From positions 1 through 9,398 of the forward strand of contig JANYFH010000167.1 in assembly GCA_025362705.1 (NCBI GenBank): a stretch of DNA of 9,398 bases. The letters run 5' to 3'. The notes beneath the pieces were generated by a model. That model had not been told where the DNA came from. It worked only from the letters and a program-made list of their open reading frames with translations, and ran no database searches. Source of the DNA: Betaproteobacteria bacterium. GTDB taxonomy: Bacteria; Pseudomonadota; Gammaproteobacteria; Burkholderiales; Usitatibacteraceae. Below are positions 6,795 to 9,398 of the stretch, piece by piece. Made by a program: the position numbers and the translations under genes. How positions within the stretch are numbered: the first letter of the stretch is position 1; the number at the start of each line of letters is the position of its first letter.

Positions 6795-7304
6795 TTACTG
6801 ACGCGCGCTTCTGAACAGCTTCAGCCATACGAAATCGCAAACGCCAGCTAAACCGGCAAACCAGATGAGCGACCACAGTGGCACACTGATGCCAAAAATC
6901 GGCGGCACGTAATCCGCACACCCGCCGTATGCAGCAAGGAATTCCGGCCACCAGCTTCTCATCGGCAGGTTATAAACGAGTTGTCCGACGGGATCAGAGA
7001 GACAAGTCGCCATCGAATCGCCCTTGGTAACCTGCCACACCGCAAGCGCTGCGCCGCCGGCCGCAAAAATGCCGAGCACCCCAGCAACCACCATCGCGCC
7101 AACGCGTCTCGGGCCTACAACGGCTGCAATCAGCGCAACCACGGCAATGGCCATATACATGTAGCGCTGCAAAATACACAGTGGGCAGGGCTGTTGCTGG
7201 CCGGGGCCGTATTGCAAAAAATAGGCTGCGCCCAATAGCGCAACGCAGACCGCGCCCATCGCGGCGAAGATCAGGCGCGTGGATGTTTCAGAAAATGTCG
7301 TCAT
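6795..7304 (-). CDS. dsbB: Disulfide bond formation protein B (quinone-coupled DsbA oxidase)
   Basis: Inner-membrane protein that reoxidises periplasmic DsbA and passes the electrons to ubiquinone. The 169-aa length is typical. Four hydrophobic segments are seen at about residues 10-30, 46-64, 69-90 and 140-162. The first periplasmic loop carries CPLC (Cys40, Cys43), followed by LQRY, whose Arg47 matches the quinone-site Arg of E. coli DsbB. The second loop holds Cys101 and Cys129, so all four redox cysteines are present. ATG 7304 lies 12 bp after the glutamate dehydrogenase stop on the same strand. There is no clear Shine-Dalgarno, so co-transcription and perhaps coupled translation are likely. 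No dsbA is visible in the window. Confidence 0.95.
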   Translation of the reverse strand: MTTFSETSTRLIFAAMGAVCVALLGAAYFLQYGPGQQQPCPLCILQRYMYMAIAVVALIAAVVGPRRVGAMVVAGVLGIFAAGGAALAVWQVTKGDSMATCLSDPVGQLVYNLPMRSWWPEFLAAYGGCADYVPPIFGISVPLWSLIWFAGLAGVCDFVWLKLFRSARQ

Positions 7305-7316
7305 GCGGTATGGAAC

Positions 7317-9398
7317 TCAGACCAGTACTCTAAGTTCCCGCAGCATCACCGAAAGCATTGCCAGATCGCTTTCGCGCGCCACTTTCAAATCCGCCATCAC
7401 TTCGCGCATGCGACTCAAGGCCTTGTCGTGGTGCTTTTCCCATGCAGCGATCAATACGGCAGGATCAATAATCTCAGGAGAAAGTTTCAACACACCGGCA
7501 GCGAGTTGACGTTGCAGATTCGCAAGGTCGTCCCGCATGGCAGCACGCGCCATTGCCTGCCAGTGCGACTCAATTGGAAGACCGGTAACCTGACCTGCCA
7601 ACCAGCGTAACCCCAGCTTGCCCGCCAGCGCGAAATACACCTTCGCCGCGAGTGCAACTTCACGATTCAATTCCTGTGAAATTTCGACGATGTCGAGAAC
7701 CGAATACATCGCGTCTGAGCGCGCTGCGACACTGGCGAGATCTGCCGGCACACCCTTGGTCGTGAGTTTGGTTTCAACGCCCTGCAAGGCGTCCAAATCT
7801 TCAGTTGAAAGAAATTCCGGCAAACGACCGGAAACCATGGCGACACCAGAGGCAAAAAACTCCAGCACTTTCGCAATCGGCATGCGATCCGTGCGGCGGC
7901 GCAGAAACCAGAGCGTGCCGCGCAGCATCAGGCGGCCAGCGTCGATGAGCATGTCGTTTTGCACAGCAGCGGGAACCTTGCCGTCGAGCGCATCGATGCG
8001 GTTCCATAAATCACCGACCAGAAAAATATCGCGCGTAAGAATAAAGCAGCGCACCACTTCGGCCGCGGTAGCACCGGTTTCTTCCTGCATGCGATGCACG
8101 AACACACTGCCGGTGCGGTTGATGGTGCTGTTGGCGATTTCGGTGGCGATGATCTCGCGTTTCAGCGGATGCCTCTGCATCACGCTCACGTACTTCTGCT
8201 GCAACGCAGTCGGAAAATAGGCGATGAGCGCATCGGCCACATATTTGTCGTCGATGAGATCGGACTTCAGCAGTTCGTCGAACAATTCCATCTTGCTGTA
8301 AGCCAGCAACACGGCACGTTCCGGCGAGGTGAGTCCCTGTTTCCTGGCTTTGCGTTCACTCATTTCATCGTCGCTCGGCAGGAATTCCACCGCACGGTTC
8401 AGGCGCCCGGCTTTTTCCTGATGACGAATGAAACGCGTCTGCGCATCGATCAGTTTTTCACTGCGCACGCCCGATATTGAAAGTGTCTGCGTCTGGAAAT
8501 AATTGTCTTTCAGCACCAGCTTTCCGACCTCTTCAGTCATGTCCGCCAAAAAAGCGCCGCGGTCTTTTTCGGCAAGCTTGTCCGCGTCGATAATGGCCCC
8601 GACGAGAATCTTGATATTAACTTCGTGATCCGAGCAGTCGACACCCGCCGAGTTATCGATGGCATCGGTATTGATGCGGCCACCATGCAATGCATACTCG
8701 ACGCGGCCAAGCTGTGTGAAGCCGAGATTGCCGCCTTCGGCCACGACCCTGCAGCGCAATTCATTGCCATTGATGCGCAGGGCATCGGTGGCGCGGTCAC
8801 CGACTTCGGCGTGTGATTGATAGCTCGCTTTCACGTAGGTGCCGATGCCGCCGTTGTAAAACAAATCCACCGGCGCTTTCAGAATCGCGCGCATGAGTTC
8901 AATCGGTGTCATGGTGTCGCCGACAATGTTGATACCCAGCACTGCCTTCACTTCAGGCGTGATTGCGATGGTCTTGGCGCCGCGCGAAAATATGCCGCCG
9001 CCTTTGGAAATCAATGTCTTGTTGTAATCCTCCCAGCTGGAACGCGGCAGCGCGAACATGCGCTCACGTTCTCTGAAACTTTTGGCTGCGTCCGGATTCG
9101 GGTCAAGGAAAATATGGCGATGATCGAATGCCGCCAGCAAACGAATATGCTTTGACAACAACATGCCATTGCCGAATACATCGCCCGACATATCGCCGAC
9201 GCCGGCAACGGTGAAATCTGTTGTCTGTATGTTGATGCCGCCCGCATTCGCGTCGGTGATCTCGCGGAAATGCCGCTTCACGCTTTCCCAGGCACCTTTT
9301 GCCGTGATGCCCATTTTTTTGTGATCGTAACCGACCGAGCCACCCGACGCGAACGCGTCGCCCAGCCAATGGCCGTACTCAGCGGAAATGGCGTTGGC
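7317..9398 (-). CDS. gdhB: NAD-specific glutamate dehydrogenase, large GDH-180 type (C-terminal part, 5' end outside window)
   Basis: Cytoplasmic enzyme converting glutamate, NAD+ and water to 2-oxoglutarate, ammonium and NADH. It is mainly catabolic in bacteria with this roughly 1,600-residue type. The C-terminal 693 residues are visible. The frame is open to the window edge and begins ANAISAEYGHWLGDAFASGG, so the ATG at 9314 is internal (visible residue 29). Family marks are GYDHKKMGITAKGAWESVK (visible 23-41), the nucleotide-binding turn AGVGDMSGDVFGNGM (65-79), HIFLDPNPD and SRGAKTI. These are followed by the long helical C-terminal region unique to the large form, with stretches such as LTSPERAVLLAYSKM and ALQQKYVSVMQRHPLKREI. 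The catalytic lysine region lies beyond the edge. dsbB follows 12 bp downstream, suggesting one transcript. No frameshift is seen. Confidence 0.96.
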   Translation of the reverse strand, partial: ANAISAEYGHWLGDAFASGGSVGYDHKKMGITAKGAWESVKRHFREITDANAGGINIQTTDFTVAGVGDMSGDVFGNGMLLSKHIRLLAAFDHRHIFLDPNPDAAKSFRERERMFALPRSSWEDYNKTLISKGGGIFSRGAKTIAITPEVKAVLGINIVGDTMTPIELMRAILKAPVDLFYNGGIGTYVKASYQSHAEVGDRATDALRINGNELRCRVVAEGGNLGFTQLGRVEYALHGGRINTDAIDNSAGVDCSDHEVNIKILVGAIIDADKLAEKDRGAFLADMTEEVGKLVLKDNYFQTQTLSISGVRSEKLIDAQTRFIRHQEKAGRLNRAVEFLPSDDEMSERKARKQGLTSPERAVLLAYSKMELFDELLKSDLIDDKYVADALIAYFPTALQQKYVSVMQRHPLKREIIATEIANSTINRTGSVFVHRMQEETGATAAEVVRCFILTRDIFLVGDLWNRIDALDGKVPAAVQNDMLIDAGRLMLRGTLWFLRRRTDRMPIAKVLEFFASGVAMVSGRLPEFLSTEDLDALQGVETKLTTKGVPADLASVAARSDAMYSVLDIVEISQELNREVALAAKVYFALAGKLGLRWLAGQVTGLPIESHWQAMARAAMRDDLANLQRQLAAGVLKLSPEIIDPAVLIAAWEKHHDKALSRMREVMADLKVARESDLAMLSVMLRELRVLV

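Noticed and set aside
7618..8220. A 200-codon plus-strand open frame within the dehydrogenase gene
   Set aside because: It is antisense to a continuous, family-typical glutamate dehydrogenase sequence. The Ser/Arg-rich translation has no motif.

Overview
This 9.4 kb window looks like ordinary chromosome from a betaproteobacterium. That placement is an inference. It rests on moderately high GC by eye, the repertoire (CIO-type bd oxidase, two-domain polyP:AMP phosphotransferase, DsbB, very large NAD-dependent glutamate dehydrogenase) and TAAAAT/TAGAAT-like -10 boxes without clear -35 partners. I see no tRNA, rRNA, insertion sequence, phage gene, CRISPR array or toxin-antitoxin pair.

Layout. 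Bases 1-1977 (+) hold the end of cydA (cioA) and all of cydB (cioB), a quinol oxidase operon whose start lies outside the window. A 10-bp inverted repeat follows, then a large cytoplasmic S9-family serine peptidase (2107-4140, +) and a small VOC-superfamily metalloprotein (4218-4607, +). The VOC gene converges on pap (4621-6105, -), a polyphosphate:AMP phosphotransferase with two tandem PPK2 domains. Only 13 bp separate their stop codons, and a perfect 9-bp inverted repeat spans that junction. A divergent intergenic region (6106-6267) separates pap from an unrecognised 137-aa gene (6268-6681, +). That gene in turn converges on dsbB (6795-7304, -). Directly upstream of dsbB on the same strand, 12 bp away, is the C-terminal 693 codons of a GDH-180 type NAD-glutamate dehydrogenase (7317-9398, -), which runs off the right edge.

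Functional picture. Two genes connect to the quinone pool: CydAB oxidises quinol with O2, and DsbB passes electrons from periplasmic disulfide formation to quinone. They sit in separate transcription units, so I infer no joint regulation. Pap salvages AMP to ADP using polyphosphate, and the glutamate dehydrogenase feeds glutamate carbon into the TCA cycle. The genes look like unrelated housekeeping units rather than one system.

I found no convincing new multi-gene system. The best lead is the 137-aa gene: its strand/helix pattern resembles a class III nucleotidyl cyclase domain, but both metal-binding aspartates appear to be missing, so it may be a degenerate stand-alone pseudo-cyclase. Second-tier leads are the inverted repeat across the VOC/pap stop codons and the non-ATG start of pap.
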